From: Achromobacter spanius
GTDB taxonomy: Bacteria; Pseudomonadota; Gammaproteobacteria; Burkholderiales; Burkholderiaceae_B
Direction of reading: 5' to 3'
NCBI RefSeq assembly: GCF_003994415.1
Contig: NZ_CP034689.1
Span: forward strand, 4,464,001-4,528,000
DNA length: 64,000 bases
The translations under genes were made by a program, and so were the position numbers. The notes under the pieces were generated by a model. That model saw only the letters and a list, made by a program, of their open reading frames with translations. It was not told the origin of the DNA and made no database searches. Positions 55,576 through 63,512 of this stretch are shown here, piece after piece. Within the stretch, counting starts at the first letter, position 1, and each line of letters opens with the position of its first letter.

Positions 55576-56870
55576 TTGAATACGGCGTCAGGTTTGTCCA
55601 GGCTGTCGGAACCTTCGATGGCTACCTTGCCCAGCTCAAGCAGCGTGATCACGCGCTCCAGGCTGCGGGTTTGGTCCACCAGGCGGTCAATGGCGGCCTG
55701 CACCACGGCGTTGCCTTCCTTGTTGCCGTCCGCAATCATCTGGTCATAGGTTTCGACCGTTTCAGCGCGGGTCTTCATGGCCTGCATGGCGGCCACGGTG
55801 GCGTCCAGCTTGGCGCGCACTTCGGCATCCAGCTTCGGATCGCGAGCCTTGACCAGTTCGGACAAGCTTGCGCCCTTGACCTCTTTGCCGTCGATGCGGG
55901 TGTAGGCGCCCAGGTAGACGTTGCGGATGCCGATCTGGTCGTAGTAGTGCGAGTTGTGGGTGTTGTCCGAGAAGCAGTCGTGCTCTTCTTCGGGGTCATG
56001 CAGCATCAGGCCCAGCTTCATGCGTTCGCCGGCCAGTTCGCCGTACGACAGGCTGCCCAGACCGGTCAGCATGGCAATCAGCCCTGCCTTGGGATCTTCT
56101 TCGACGGCCTTGCGCGCGGCGCCTTCCTTCTTCCAGTTACCCACCATTTCTTCCAGGTCGGTCACCAGCAGATCCGTCACGGCCTTCAGGAATTCAATGC
56201 GGCGCTCGCAGTGGCCGCCCGTGCATTGCTTGGTGTCGAAGTCCGTGTGCGGGCGGTTGCCCGAATGGCGCTCTTGCGGCGTGCCCTTGCGGTCGGCCGG
56301 CGCGGGGCCGGAGCCGTTCAGGTCCTGGCCCCAAAGCAGGAATTCGATGGCGTGATAGCCCGTGGCCACGTTGGCTTCGTTGCCGTCGGCTTCGTGCAGC
56401 ACTTCAGACAGCAGTTGCGGCGTGATCTTGCTGACGTCCACCGTCTTGCCGCCCACCGAGATCTTGGAATTGGCGATGACGTTGACGGCGTAGAAAGCGT
56501 TTTCGTCGTTTTCGGTGCCGTACGAAGCGTCGACGTAGTCGATCAGGCCCTCGTCCAGCGGCCAGGCATTCACGCGGCCTTCCCAATCGTCAACGATGGG
56601 GTTGCCGAAGCGGTAAGCCTCCGTTTGCTGGTAGGGCACGCGGGCCGCCAGCCAGGCTTCGCGCGCGGCCTTCAGCGTGTCGGGGCTGGGCTTGGCGATC
56701 AGTGCATTGATGGCCGTGCGCAGCGTCTTGGCGGCGGTCAGCGAGTCTTCATAGCCCGCCAGCGCCAGGTCCGAATAGGTGGCGACCACGGCGCGAGGCT
56801 CTGCCGCCGCGTGGGCCGTTCCTCCGAATACCGCCGCGGCCAGCACCGCTCCCAACAACAACTTGCGCAT
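55572..56870 (-). CDS. Imelysin-family iron-regulated protein (IrpA-like)
   Basis: A 432-residue exported protein with a signal peptide (LLLGAVLAAAVFGGTAHA, 4-21). The imelysin GxHxxE site is intact: Gly171, His173 and Glu176 in ATGYHAIEFLLWGQDLNG. Two bundle domains are typical; CTGGHCERRIEFLKAV and EEEHDCFSDNTHNSHYYDQI are characteristic of the IrpA branch. It is the first gene of the operon irpA-like, DUF1111, imelysin, DUF1513. Iron uptake or iron sensing at the envelope is the family role; no peptidase activity is expected. The upstream region has an AT-rich stretch but no convincing Fur box. Confidence 0.86.
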
Positions 56871-57080
56871 CGACTTTCTCCCGTGACTCGAACGGTGTCC
56901 GCCCCCGCGGCGGGCCGTTCCGACTTCAGTTTTGAGGATGCGAGTGTAAACAATTTTCGTTTGATATTCAGCCCTAAGTCAGATACCTGACACTTTTTTG
57001 AACGGCTTTCCCGATGGAATCCGCGCAATATCAAGGGCTCGCCGCTACTATCCGGCAAGCTCTCTTCCCTCCCCCGATCC
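56871..57080. other. Intergenic control region of the imelysin operon
   Basis: 210 bases without a gene. It contains the AT-rich stretch AAACAATTTTCGTTTGATA (from 56948), perhaps part of the imelysin promoter on the minus strand, and the inverted repeat GTCAG-ATAC-CTGAC (56978-56991) followed by a T-run. Neither is a clear match to a known operator. Confidence 0.4.
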
Positions 57081-57327
57081 ATGGAACTTCGACAACTCCG
57101 CTATTTCGTCCGGGTGGCCGAACTGGGCAGGATCGATCGCCCGCACGCCGCGCGATCTGGCGGGCCAGCACGCGGTAGTGGTGGGCTGGGGCGCCATCGG
57201 CCAGCGCATTGGCGCCTTGCTGCGCGCGCTGGGCCTGACCCTGACAGTGGTGCGCCATTCCGCCACGCCAGTGGCGGATGCCCGTCACACCGCCACGTAT
57301 GACGCGCTGGCGGCGGGCCGCTGGTGA
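57081..57327 (+). pseudogene. Deletion scar: LysR 5' end joined to a 2-hydroxyacid dehydrogenase fragment
   Basis: ATG at 57081 opens MELRQLRYFVRVAELG, the standard start of LysR regulators. After about 16 codons the similarity stops. From about 57130, in another frame, follows RTPRDLAGQHAVVVGWGAIG and QRIGALLRALGL, the NAD-binding loop (G-W-G-A-I-G) of D-2-hydroxyacid dehydrogenases, ending after about 65 codons at 57327. Both genes are truncated at the junction near 57128-57135. This looks like the remains of a deletion that removed the rest of a lysR gene and the front of a dehydrogenase gene. No function is expected. Confidence 0.75.
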
Positions 57328-57334
57328 ACCGGCT

Positions 57335-57370
57335 GGTCGGCTGATAGGTCGGCTGATAGGTCGGCGAGTG
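57335..57370. repeat. 12-bp tandem repeat
   Basis: GGTCGGCTGATA at 57335-57346 and 57347-57358, with a diverged third copy to 57370. It lies just after the deletion scar. Confidence 0.75.
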
Positions 57371-57418
57371 GCTCGCTGCGCGGCCAGCCTACGTCGACCC
57401 GCGATACGTCCCCTTAAA

Positions 57419-57444
57419 TGGTGCGCCATGCACCAAATTGGTTC
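57419..57444 (+). promoter_or_regulatory. NtrC-like binding sites upstream of the sigma-54 promoter
   Basis: GCACCAAATTGGTTC (57430-57444) matches the NtrC pattern GCACC-N5-GGTGC at 9 of 10 defined bases. It shares its left half with an everted pair TGGTGC-GCCAT-GCACCA (57419-57435). The sites lie about 100 bp upstream of the sigma-54 promoter, the normal distance for an enhancer. Confidence 0.7.
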
Positions 57445-57530
57445 ACGCAAGGCACCAGCCCGAAGCTCGAGCGGGCTCCGCCGCACGAAAAGCCCGGGAG
57501 AACTCCAAGGAAAAGCCCCACGCGCAAACC

Positions 57531-57547
57531 TGGCACGGGTTTTGCTT
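57531..57547 (+). promoter_or_regulatory. Sigma-54 (RpoN) promoter of the importer-AtzGE operon
   Basis: TGGCACGGGTTTTGCTT matches the consensus TGGCACG-N4-TTGCW at every fixed base. GG (57532-57533) and GC (57544-57545) are separated by exactly 10 bases, as sigma-54 requires. The start would be near 57557, giving a leader of about 64 bases before the binding-protein gene. Confidence 0.88.
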
Positions 57548-57620
57548 GATGACTGGTATGCAAGCTTGTCTACAAGACAGGCCTCAGACCCAAATCCATG
57601 CAAGCCCTCCAGGAGCCCTC

Positions 57621-58628
57621 ATGATCAACCGCAATGCGCCCTTTGCTTTCAACGCCACCCGCCGCCGCCTGATCCAGGGCGCCGCCATGGGCGCCGCGAC
57701 GCTGGCCGCGCCCGCGCTGGTGCGCGCGCAGTCGGGTCCGGTGATACGCATCGGCTTCTGGCCCGTTGCCGCCGGCCTGCCGTTTTACGCCGCGGTTGAA
57801 AAAGGCTATTTCAAGGAAGCCGGCCTGAATGTCGAGCCGCTGAAGTTCGCCGGCGCGCAGCAGGTCATGGAAGCCATGCTGGCCGGTCGCGCGGACGGCA
57901 GCGCCAACGGCACGGGCTCGGCCAACCTGGCCATCGGCGAAATCGCCTCGCCCGGCCTGTTCAAGATTTTTGCGTCCAACCCCAGCAACGCCAAGAACGT
58001 GCTGGATGAGTTCATCGTCGCGAAAGACAGTCCCATCAAATCCATAGCAGACCTCAAGGGGAAAAAGGTCGGATCTGGACCCGGCATCCAGAACGCCACG
58101 CTGGCCAAAGCAGTACTGGAGCGCGCCGGCGCAACCGGGGCAACCGTGGTCGAGTTGGCAATCAGCCAGCACGTAGCCGCGGTTGCCGCCGGCCAGTTGG
58201 ATGCGTGCTACACGCTGGAACCCACGGGCACGGTGGGCCGCCTGAACGGCACCACGCGCGTGCTGGAAACCGGCGTCATCGCCAAGTACGTATTGGGCGA
58301 TCCCATGGCGCCGTGGTTCGGCGGCTCGGCCTCGCTGACCACCGCCTTCCTGAAAAAGCATCCGGAAGAAAGCAAGAAATTCATCGCGGCCTATGCGCGC
58401 GGCATTGAACTGATCCGCACCAAGCCGGCCGAGGCGCGCCCCTTCATGAAGGGCTACACCGCCATCGAAGGCCCCATGACCGAAGAAGTGCCGCTGGCCG
58501 CCTACACGCTCTACAACGAGTTCACGGCAAGCGACATCCAGTACTTCCAGAAATTCTTCGACCTGTTCACCGACAAGGGCATCTTCGCGCAAAAGGTCGA
58601 CGTGTCGAGCATGCTTTACAAGGGCTGA
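57621..58628 (+). CDS. ABC transporter substrate-binding protein (NMT1/SsuA-like)
   Basis: A 335-residue periplasmic receptor. The signal is of Tat type: ATRRRLIQGAAMGAATLAAP with cleavage near VRAQ. The mature protein has the family opening IRIGFWPVAAGLPFYAAVEK and KGYFKEAGLNVEPLKFAG, then ADLKGKKVGSGPGIQNATL. ATG at 57621 follows CCAGGAG; in-frame codons upstream lie before the transcription start. It is the first gene of the operon behind the sigma-54 promoter. The family takes up sulfonates, nitrate, pyrimidine precursors and other small nitrogen or sulfur compounds; amide-type substrates are favoured by the downstream hydrolase. Confidence 0.9.
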   Translation: MINRNAPFAFNATRRRLIQGAAMGAATLAAPALVRAQSGPVIRIGFWPVAAGLPFYAAVEKGYFKEAGLNVEPLKFAGAQQVMEAMLAGRADGSANGTGSANLAIGEIASPGLFKIFASNPSNAKNVLDEFIVAKDSPIKSIADLKGKKVGSGPGIQNATLAKAVLERAGATGATVVELAISQHVAAVAAGQLDACYTLEPTGTVGRLNGTTRVLETGVIAKYVLGDPMAPWFGGSASLTTAFLKKHPEESKKFIAAYARGIELIRTKPAEARPFMKGYTAIEGPMTEEVPLAAYTLYNEFTASDIQYFQKFFDLFTDKGIFAQKVDVSSMLYKG

Positions 58629-58631
58629 TCC

Positions 58632-59465
58632 ATGACAGCAACGTCTGCAACGCCCGCCGCGGCCACCGCCTCTGCTGGCGCCGCCGCCCCCGCCAAGGCG
58701 CCGCCGCGCAAGTTCGATGCGTCGCGCTTCCTGCCGCTGATCGGGCCCCTGGCGCTCTTCGTCATCTGGGACCTGGTTGTGCGGCTGCAACTGGTCAGCC
58801 CCGTGCTGTTGCCCACCCCCAGCGCCACTATCGTGGCCTTGGTAAAGGGTCTGGCGGGCGGCCCGCTGCTGTGGGATTTCCTGTCGTCCCTGAACCGCAC
58901 GCTGCAAGCCTTCGTCATTGCCGGCGTCATCGGCGTGCCGCTGGGCGTGCTCTTGGGCAGCAATGAAAAGGCCTATCGCAGCGTGGAGTTCCTGGTGGAC
59001 TTCTTCCGCTCCACGCCGTCGTCCGCGCTGATCCCGCTGTTCCTGATGATCTTCGGCGTCACCGACATGAACAAGATCGCCATCGCGGCCTTCGCGGCCG
59101 TGCTGGTGATTCTGTTCAACAGCGCCTATGGCGTCATCAACGCGCGCAAGCAGCGCGTGATGGCGGCCCGCGTGATGGGCGCATCGCGCTGGCAGATCTT
59201 CAAGGACGTGCTGATCTGGGAAAGCCTGCAACCCACGTTCGTGGGCTTGCGCAGTGGCGTGTCGATGGCGCTGGTGATCGTGATCGTGGCCGAAATGTTC
59301 ATCGGGTCCGACAGTGGGCTGGGCAATCGCATCATCAATTCGCAGCAGGTGCTGAACGTGCGCGAGATGTATGCGTCCATCCTGGCGGCGGGCGCGCTGG
59401 GCTATGTGCTGAACATTCTTTTTCTTGTGCTGGAAAAGCGCGTGGTCCATTGGAGCGGCCGATAA
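58632..59465 (+). CDS. ABC transporter permease (SsuC/TauC-like)
   Basis: A 277-residue inner-membrane protein with six helices after a 35-residue alanine/proline-rich N-terminus. The EAA loop that contacts the ATPase is visible as AARVMGASRWQIFKDVLIWE (about 176-195). The membrane segment LIPLFLMIFGVTDMNKIAIA is typical of this group. It starts 3 bases after the binding-protein stop and ends at the ATPase start, so the three importer genes form one unit. Confidence 0.92.
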   Translation: MTATSATPAAATASAGAAAPAKAPPRKFDASRFLPLIGPLALFVIWDLVVRLQLVSPVLLPTPSATIVALVKGLAGGPLLWDFLSSLNRTLQAFVIAGVIGVPLGVLLGSNEKAYRSVEFLVDFFRSTPSSALIPLFLMIFGVTDMNKIAIAAFAAVLVILFNSAYGVINARKQRVMAARVMGASRWQIFKDVLIWESLQPTFVGLRSGVSMALVIVIVAEMFIGSDSGLGNRIINSQQVLNVREMYASILAAGALGYVLNILFLVLEKRVVHWSGR

Positions 59466-60287
59466 ATGTCTACCGTCATCAATCCCATCATCGCCCCCGC
59501 CCCCGCCGCCGCGCCATTTGCGCCCGGCCCCTTGGGCACGCACATCACCATTCGCGGCCTGACCAAGTATTTCGCGGGCTGGCCGCTGTATGAAGACTTC
59601 AACCTGGACATCCCCAAAGGCAAGATCGTTTCGGTGTTTGGCCCTAACGGCTGCGGCAAGTCCACGCTGATCAACATGATCGCGGGCCTGATTCCCATCG
59701 ATGCGGGCGAGATCCTGTTCGATGGCAAATCGCTGGCGCAAACGAAGATCGGCTACGTGTTCCAGAACTACCGCGAAGCCATGTTCCCGTGGCTGCGCAC
59801 CATCGACAACATCGCCTACCCGCTGCGGCTGGAAGGCCGCAGCAAGGCCGAAGTGGATGCGCGCGTGGAAGAGTTGGTGGCCTCGTTCGACGTCAAGTTC
59901 GACTTGAAACGCTATCCGTATGAACTGTCGGGCGGGCAGCAGCAGACGGCGTCCATCATGCGCGCGCTTGCACCCGGACCCGAGGTGCTGTTCCTGGACG
60001 AACCGTTTTCGGCGCTGGACTTCGAGATGACGCTGTTCATCCGCGAAAAGCTGCAAGAGGTATTTTTGCAGACCGGCACGACGATGCTGCTGGTGTCGCA
60101 TGACCTGGAAGAAGCCGTGTACCTGGCCGACCAGGTGCTGCTCTTGACCAAGCGGCCCACGCGCGTGGCGGAAATTCTGGACTACACCGACGCCCGCCCG
60201 CGCACCGTGGAAACCTTGTCTGAACCCAGCTTCATCCAGATGAAGAAACTGAGCCTGGAAATTTTCCAGCGCGAAGTGCGCAAGTAG
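59466..60287 (+). CDS. ABC transporter ATP-binding protein (SsuB/TauB-like)
   Basis: A 273-residue ATPase. Walker A is GPNGCGKST (59-67), the Q-loop region VFQNYREAMFPWLRT, signature LSGGQQQTASIMRALAPGPE and Walker B VLFLDEPFSALD, then the switch histidine in MLLVSHDLEEAVYLAD. All catalytic residues are intact. The start immediately follows the permease stop. It energises the importer; 31 bases separate it from the AtzG-like gene, so co-transcription with the hydrolase genes is likely. Confidence 0.93.
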   Translation: MSTVINPIIAPAPAAAPFAPGPLGTHITIRGLTKYFAGWPLYEDFNLDIPKGKIVSVFGPNGCGKSTLINMIAGLIPIDAGEILFDGKSLAQTKIGYVFQNYREAMFPWLRTIDNIAYPLRLEGRSKAEVDARVEELVASFDVKFDLKRYPYELSGGQQQTASIMRALAPGPEVLFLDEPFSALDFEMTLFIREKLQEVFLQTGTTMLLVSHDLEEAVYLADQVLLLTKRPTRVAEILDYTDARPRTVETLSEPSFIQMKKLSLEIFQREVRK

Positions 60288-60318
60288 GTCAAACCAGCAT
60301 CTATCGGGAGCCTCCGCC

Positions 60319-60501
60319 ATGACCCAGGAAACCATCGATCAATACGTGCGTAGCGCCTTGGCGCTGTCGGGCTATGCCTTGCGCGAATCCACCACGGTGG
60401 AAGTCGTGCAGCAGTTCGCGCGCATCCACGACATTGCGGCAAGCTTTGTCGACGAGCCGTTGCCCGTGGAACTGGAATCCGCATCGGTGTTCCGTCCATG
60501 A
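60319..60501 (+). CDS. AtzG/HpxX-like small subunit (DUF4089)
   Basis: A 60-residue protein of the DUF4089 family. The pattern TQETIDQYVRSALALSGYAL and FARIHDIAASFVDEPLPVEL matches AtzG, the small subunit that wraps around and stabilises the amidase AtzE (1-carboxybiuret hydrolase), and HpxX of the oxalurate pathway. ATG at 60319 follows GGGAG. It overlaps the AtzE-like gene by 4 bases (ATGA), giving equal synthesis of the two subunits. It is easily missed because of its size. Confidence 0.82.
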   Translation: MTQETIDQYVRSALALSGYALRESTTVEVVQQFARIHDIAASFVDEPLPVELESASVFRP

Positions 60502-61886
60502 GCGGCCCCGCCACCGACATCGCCCGCCAGGTTGCCAGCGGCGAGCGCAGCGCCGTCGCGGTGCTGGACGCCACCTTGGCGCGCATCCGCGAACGCGACG
60601 CCCGCTACAACTGTTTTACCGCCATCACCGAAGCGCGCGCGCGTCAGGAAGCCGCCGCCATCGACGCGCGCCGCGCCCGTGGCGAAGCGCTGCCGCCGCT
60701 GGCCGGCGTGCCCTACGCCGTCAAGAACCTGTTCGACATCGCCGACGAAGTCACCTTGGCGGGGGGCCGCGTCAATGCCGCCAACCCGCCCGCCCGCCAC
60801 GACGCCCGCCTGGTCACGCGCTTGCGCGAGGCCGGCGCGGTGCTGGTCGGCGCCTTGAACATGGACGAACACGCGTACGGCTTCACCACCGAAAACACGC
60901 ACTACGGCCCCTGCCGCAACCCGCATGACGTCACCCGGGTCGCGGGCGGCTCGTCCGGCGGTAGCGCGGCCGCCGTCGCGGGCGGACTGGTGCCGCTGAC
61001 CTTGGGGTCCGACACCAACGGGTCGATCCGGGTGCCGGCGTCCCTGTGCGGCGTCTTTGGCTTGAAGCCGACCTATGGCCGCCTGCCCCGCACCGGTTCC
61101 TTTCCGTTCGTGGGCAGCCTGGATCACCTGGGGCCGTTCGCGGCCAGCGCCAGCGACCTGGCCGCCGCCTACGATGCGCTGCAAGGGCCGGACGCCGACG
61201 ACGCCGCCTGCGCGCAACACGCCGCCGAACCCGTGCTACCCGCGCTTGCGGCCGGCGCGCGCAAGCTGCGCGTGGCGGTCCTGGGCGGCTACTTCAACGA
61301 TTGGGCCGGCCCCGCCGCGCGCCGTGCCGTCGAGATCGCCGCGCGCGCCCTGGACGCCACCGCCATCGTTGAACTGCCCGGCGCCACACAAGCCCGGGCC
61401 GCCGCCTTCATCATCACGGCGGCCGAAGGCGGGGCCTTGCATCGGCGCAAGCTGGTCACCCACTACGACTACTACGAACCCTATTCCCGCGACCGCCTCG
61501 TGGCCGGCAGCCTGGTGCCCGCAGCCTGGGTGCAGCAGGCGCAACGCATCCGCCACCGCGTCTACCGCGAGGCCTTGGCGCTGTTCGACCAGTACGACGT
61601 GCTGATCGCGCCCGCCACGCCCGTGTCCGCCACGCCCATCGGCACCGACTGGCTGACGCTGGCGGACAAGGAACTGCCGGCGCGCGCCAGCATGGGGCTG
61701 TTGACGCAGCCCATTTCATGCATCGGCCTGCCCGTATGCACCGCCCCCACCTGGCCAGACGCCGAGCAGGACGGCCACCTGCCGCTAGGCGTGCAACTGA
61801 TCGGCGCGCCCTGGCGCGAAGCCGATTGCCTGGCCGCCGCCTACGCGCTGGAACAGGCCGGCGCGGCGCAGGTCCGGACAGTCTGA
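60498..61886 (+). CDS. AtzE/HpxY-family amidohydrolase
   Basis: A 462-residue amidase-signature enzyme. The catalytic triad is Lys76 in PYAVKNLFD, the cis-Ser in VAGGSSGGSAAAVAGG (about 153) and nucleophile Ser176 in GSDTNGSIRVPASL. Similarity and the upstream small subunit place it with AtzE, which cleaves 1-carboxybiuret, and HpxY of oxalurate catabolism; both act on ureido or amide nitrogen compounds. An importer precedes it and an HpxZ-like gene lies 1.6 kb on, supporting a nitrogen-scavenging role. The exact substrate is unknown; triazine degradation is not implied because no AtzD or AtzF is seen. Confidence 0.85.
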   Translation: MSGPATDIARQVASGERSAVAVLDATLARIRERDARYNCFTAITEARARQEAAAIDARRARGEALPPLAGVPYAVKNLFDIADEVTLAGGRVNAANPPARHDARLVTRLREAGAVLVGALNMDEHAYGFTTENTHYGPCRNPHDVTRVAGGSSGGSAAAVAGGLVPLTLGSDTNGSIRVPASLCGVFGLKPTYGRLPRTGSFPFVGSLDHLGPFAASASDLAAAYDALQGPDADDAACAQHAAEPVLPALAAGARKLRVAVLGGYFNDWAGPAARRAVEIAARALDATAIVELPGATQARAAAFIITAAEGGALHRRKLVTHYDYYEPYSRDRLVAGSLVPAAWVQQAQRIRHRVYREALALFDQYDVLIAPATPVSATPIGTDWLTLADKELPARASMGLLTQPISCIGLPVCTAPTWPDAEQDGHLPLGVQLIGAPWREADCLAAAYALEQAGAAQVRTV

Positions 61887-61901
61887 CGCTTACCGACGCA
61901 T

Positions 61902-61928
61902 AGCCACCCCAGCCACCCCAGCCACCCC
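61902..61928. repeat. 9-bp tandem repeat
   Basis: Three copies of AGCCACCCC between the amidohydrolase and the GntR gene. The surrounding 98-bp gap contains no other feature that I can support. Confidence 0.8.
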
Positions 61929-61984
61929 GCCCGCCTTCGACTACGCCCGACCGCCCCATACCTTTTCGCAATCAAGGCCCCGTT

Positions 61985-62692
61985 ATGGAAACTGCTTTCG
62001 CTGCCATCGACATGCCGCGCACCCTGGCCGACACGGCCTACGGGGCTTTGAAACGCGACATCCTGGACTTCCGGCTGGCGCCGGGCGACCGCTTCACTGA
62101 AACCGAAATCGCGGAACGGCTGCAGGTCAGTCGCACCCCGGTGCGCGAAGCGCTGTTCCGGCTGGAACGCGAAGGCTATCTGGAAGTTCGGCAGCGCAAC
62201 GGCTGGTTGGTCAAGCCGCTGGACTTCAACACGCTGGACCATTTCTACGAACTGCGCAGCGTGCTGGAAATCGCGTCTGTCCATGCCTTGTGCGCTCCTG
62301 GGCAACTGCCCGATCCGCTGCGCGCGCTACAAGCCTTGGCGGACACGTGGCTGGTCAGCCCCAGCGAACGTTCCAACGATGGCGAATGGCTGGCCGACCT
62401 GGACGAACGCTTCCATATCGACCTGGTGGCGGCCGCCGGCAACCCGGAAATCTCGCGCGTGCATCGCGCCGCCACCGAACGCATCCGCATCGTGCGCCGG
62501 CTGGACTTCACGCTGCAGGACCGCATCGACAATACCTACGAAGAACACGGCGCAATCTTGCGCGCAGTGCTCGCGCGTGACGGCGCCGTTGCCGCGCAAC
62601 TGCTGCAGGCGCATATCCATGACAGCCAGACCGCGGTGCGTAAGATCACCCTGCACCGCCTGTACTCCACGCGGCATGCCAAGGCGGCATGA
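61985..62692 (+). CDS. GntR-family regulator, FCD subfamily
   Basis: A 235-residue regulator. Residues 10-75 are the winged helix (RTLADTAYGALKRDILDFRL, FTETEIAERLQVSRTPVREA, LEREGYLEVRQRNGWLV). The FCD domain follows with metal-binding residues in LDERFHIDLVAAAGNPEISR and the later His residues (EEHGAILRAVLARDG; LLQAHIHDS). It lies in the same direction as the amidohydrolase, 98 bases downstream, and probably adds substrate-specific control to the nitrogen control of the operon. A GC-rich hairpin without T tract (62712-62731) follows its stop. Confidence 0.88.
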   Translation: METAFAAIDMPRTLADTAYGALKRDILDFRLAPGDRFTETEIAERLQVSRTPVREALFRLEREGYLEVRQRNGWLVKPLDFNTLDHFYELRSVLEIASVHALCAPGQLPDPLRALQALADTWLVSPSERSNDGEWLADLDERFHIDLVAAAGNPEISRVHRAATERIRIVRRLDFTLQDRIDNTYEEHGAILRAVLARDGAVAAQLLQAHIHDSQTAVRKITLHRLYSTRHAKAA

Positions 62693-62771
62693 AGACGCAG
62701 CGGTACGGAAGGCCGGGGTTCATGCCCCGGCGCTCGGTGTCAGGCTCATACCCCGGGTTTCGCGCCCACGC

Positions 62772-63314
62772 TCACCCCGCCCGCAACCAGCGCTGCAACA
62801 CGCGCGATATGACCGGGATGCAGATGAACACCATGATGGGTGTCAATATCACACTCGTGATCAGCACGCGCCAGAACACCGGCAGCATGTTCAAGTGTTC
62901 GCTGACCAGAATCGAAAACACCAGCAGCACCGGAAAATAGGCCAGCCAGATGCTTACGGCCTGCTTCCAGCGTGGCGGCGCGCTGGCCGCCTTGGGTGCG
63001 AACCAGCCCTCCGTTCCGCTGACGCGGTGCTCATGGCTCGCGCGCACCAGATTCGCGCCGCGTTCCAGCCACATGCGGCGCGGCAAGGACTTTTCCCAGC
63101 GCAACAAGCTGGCCTCGTCGGTAAAGCGCAGCACGATCTGGTACTCGTCACCCCCTTCAGGCGGTTGCAGCACACCCGACCCCAAGAAGCCGGGGAACCC
63201 CGCCGCCAGGATTTCGCCCTGGCGCATCCAGGACAAAAAATCGCTATAGCGTTCGGGCGCAATGTGACGGGTAACCAGCATGGTGACCGGGGCAGAAACA
63301 GCGGAACTGGACAT
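62772..63314 (-). CDS. Membrane-anchored antibiotic-biosynthesis-monooxygenase (ABM) domain protein
   Basis: A 180-residue protein. The N-terminal ~100 residues resemble the ABM fold (VTMLVTRHIAPERYSDFLSW, EYQIVLRFTDEASLLRWEKS), a dimeric ferredoxin-like domain found in small cofactorless oxygenases and heme-degrading proteins. Two C-terminal helices (AVSIWLAYFPVLLVFSILVS; VFWRVLITSVILTPIMVFIC) anchor it in the membrane. ATG at 63314 follows AGGAG by 8 bases. A perfect sigma-54 promoter and two NtrC-like sites lie upstream on its strand, tying it to nitrogen limitation. The activity is unknown. Confidence 0.82.
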   Translation of the reverse strand: MSSSAVSAPVTMLVTRHIAPERYSDFLSWMRQGEILAAGFPGFLGSGVLQPPEGGDEYQIVLRFTDEASLLRWEKSLPRRMWLERGANLVRASHEHRVSGTEGWFAPKAASAPPRWKQAVSIWLAYFPVLLVFSILVSEHLNMLPVFWRVLITSVILTPIMVFICIPVISRVLQRWLRAG

Positions 63315-63361
63315 GACGGAACTCCTGAGCAACGGTGCAGCTTGTTATGCAGTGTTAACCC

Positions 63362-63378
63362 TAGCAATCCGCGTGCCA
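63362..63378 (-). promoter_or_regulatory. Sigma-54 promoter of the ABM-domain gene
   Basis: On the minus strand TGGCACGCGGATTGCTA matches TGGCACG-N4-TTGCW at every fixed base, with GG-N10-GC spacing. Transcription would start near 63350, about 36 bases before the ABM gene. Confidence 0.85.
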
Positions 63379-63452
63379 GCCTTGCGGCGCAGCATTTCCC
63401 AGGCGTGAATGAAGACAAGGCGCAACGCCCGAGGTTTTGCGCACCGCAGCAC

Positions 63453-63497
63453 ACACCATATTGGTGATTACCCCTACTTAACGCACCACATCGGTGC
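63453..63497. promoter_or_regulatory. Two NtrC-like sites 30 bp apart
   Basis: ACACCATATTGGTGA (63453-63467) and GCACCACATCGGTGC (63483-63497) both fit GCACC-N5-GGTGC; the second is perfect. Their centres are 30 bp apart, about three helical turns, which suits cooperative binding. They lie 80-130 bp upstream of the minus-strand sigma-54 promoter and directly before the HpxZ-like start. Confidence 0.75.
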
Positions 63498-63512
63498 ATT
63501 CGGAGAAAGCTT

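Noticed and set aside
56941..56970. A Fur box before the imelysin operon.
   Set aside because: The region is AT-rich but does not fit the NATWAT hexamer pattern well, unlike the site at 8450; left as an undefined control region.
57081..57302. An intact LysR-type regulator starting MELRQLRYFVRVAELG.
   Set aside because: LysR similarity ends after 16 residues; the rest of the frame is out-of-frame dehydrogenase DNA.
63453..63512. A plus-strand sigma-54 promoter for the HpxZ-like gene next to the NtrC-like sites.
   Set aside because: No GG-N10-GC element with acceptable flanks was found on the plus strand between the sites and the start codon; the matching promoter is on the minus strand.
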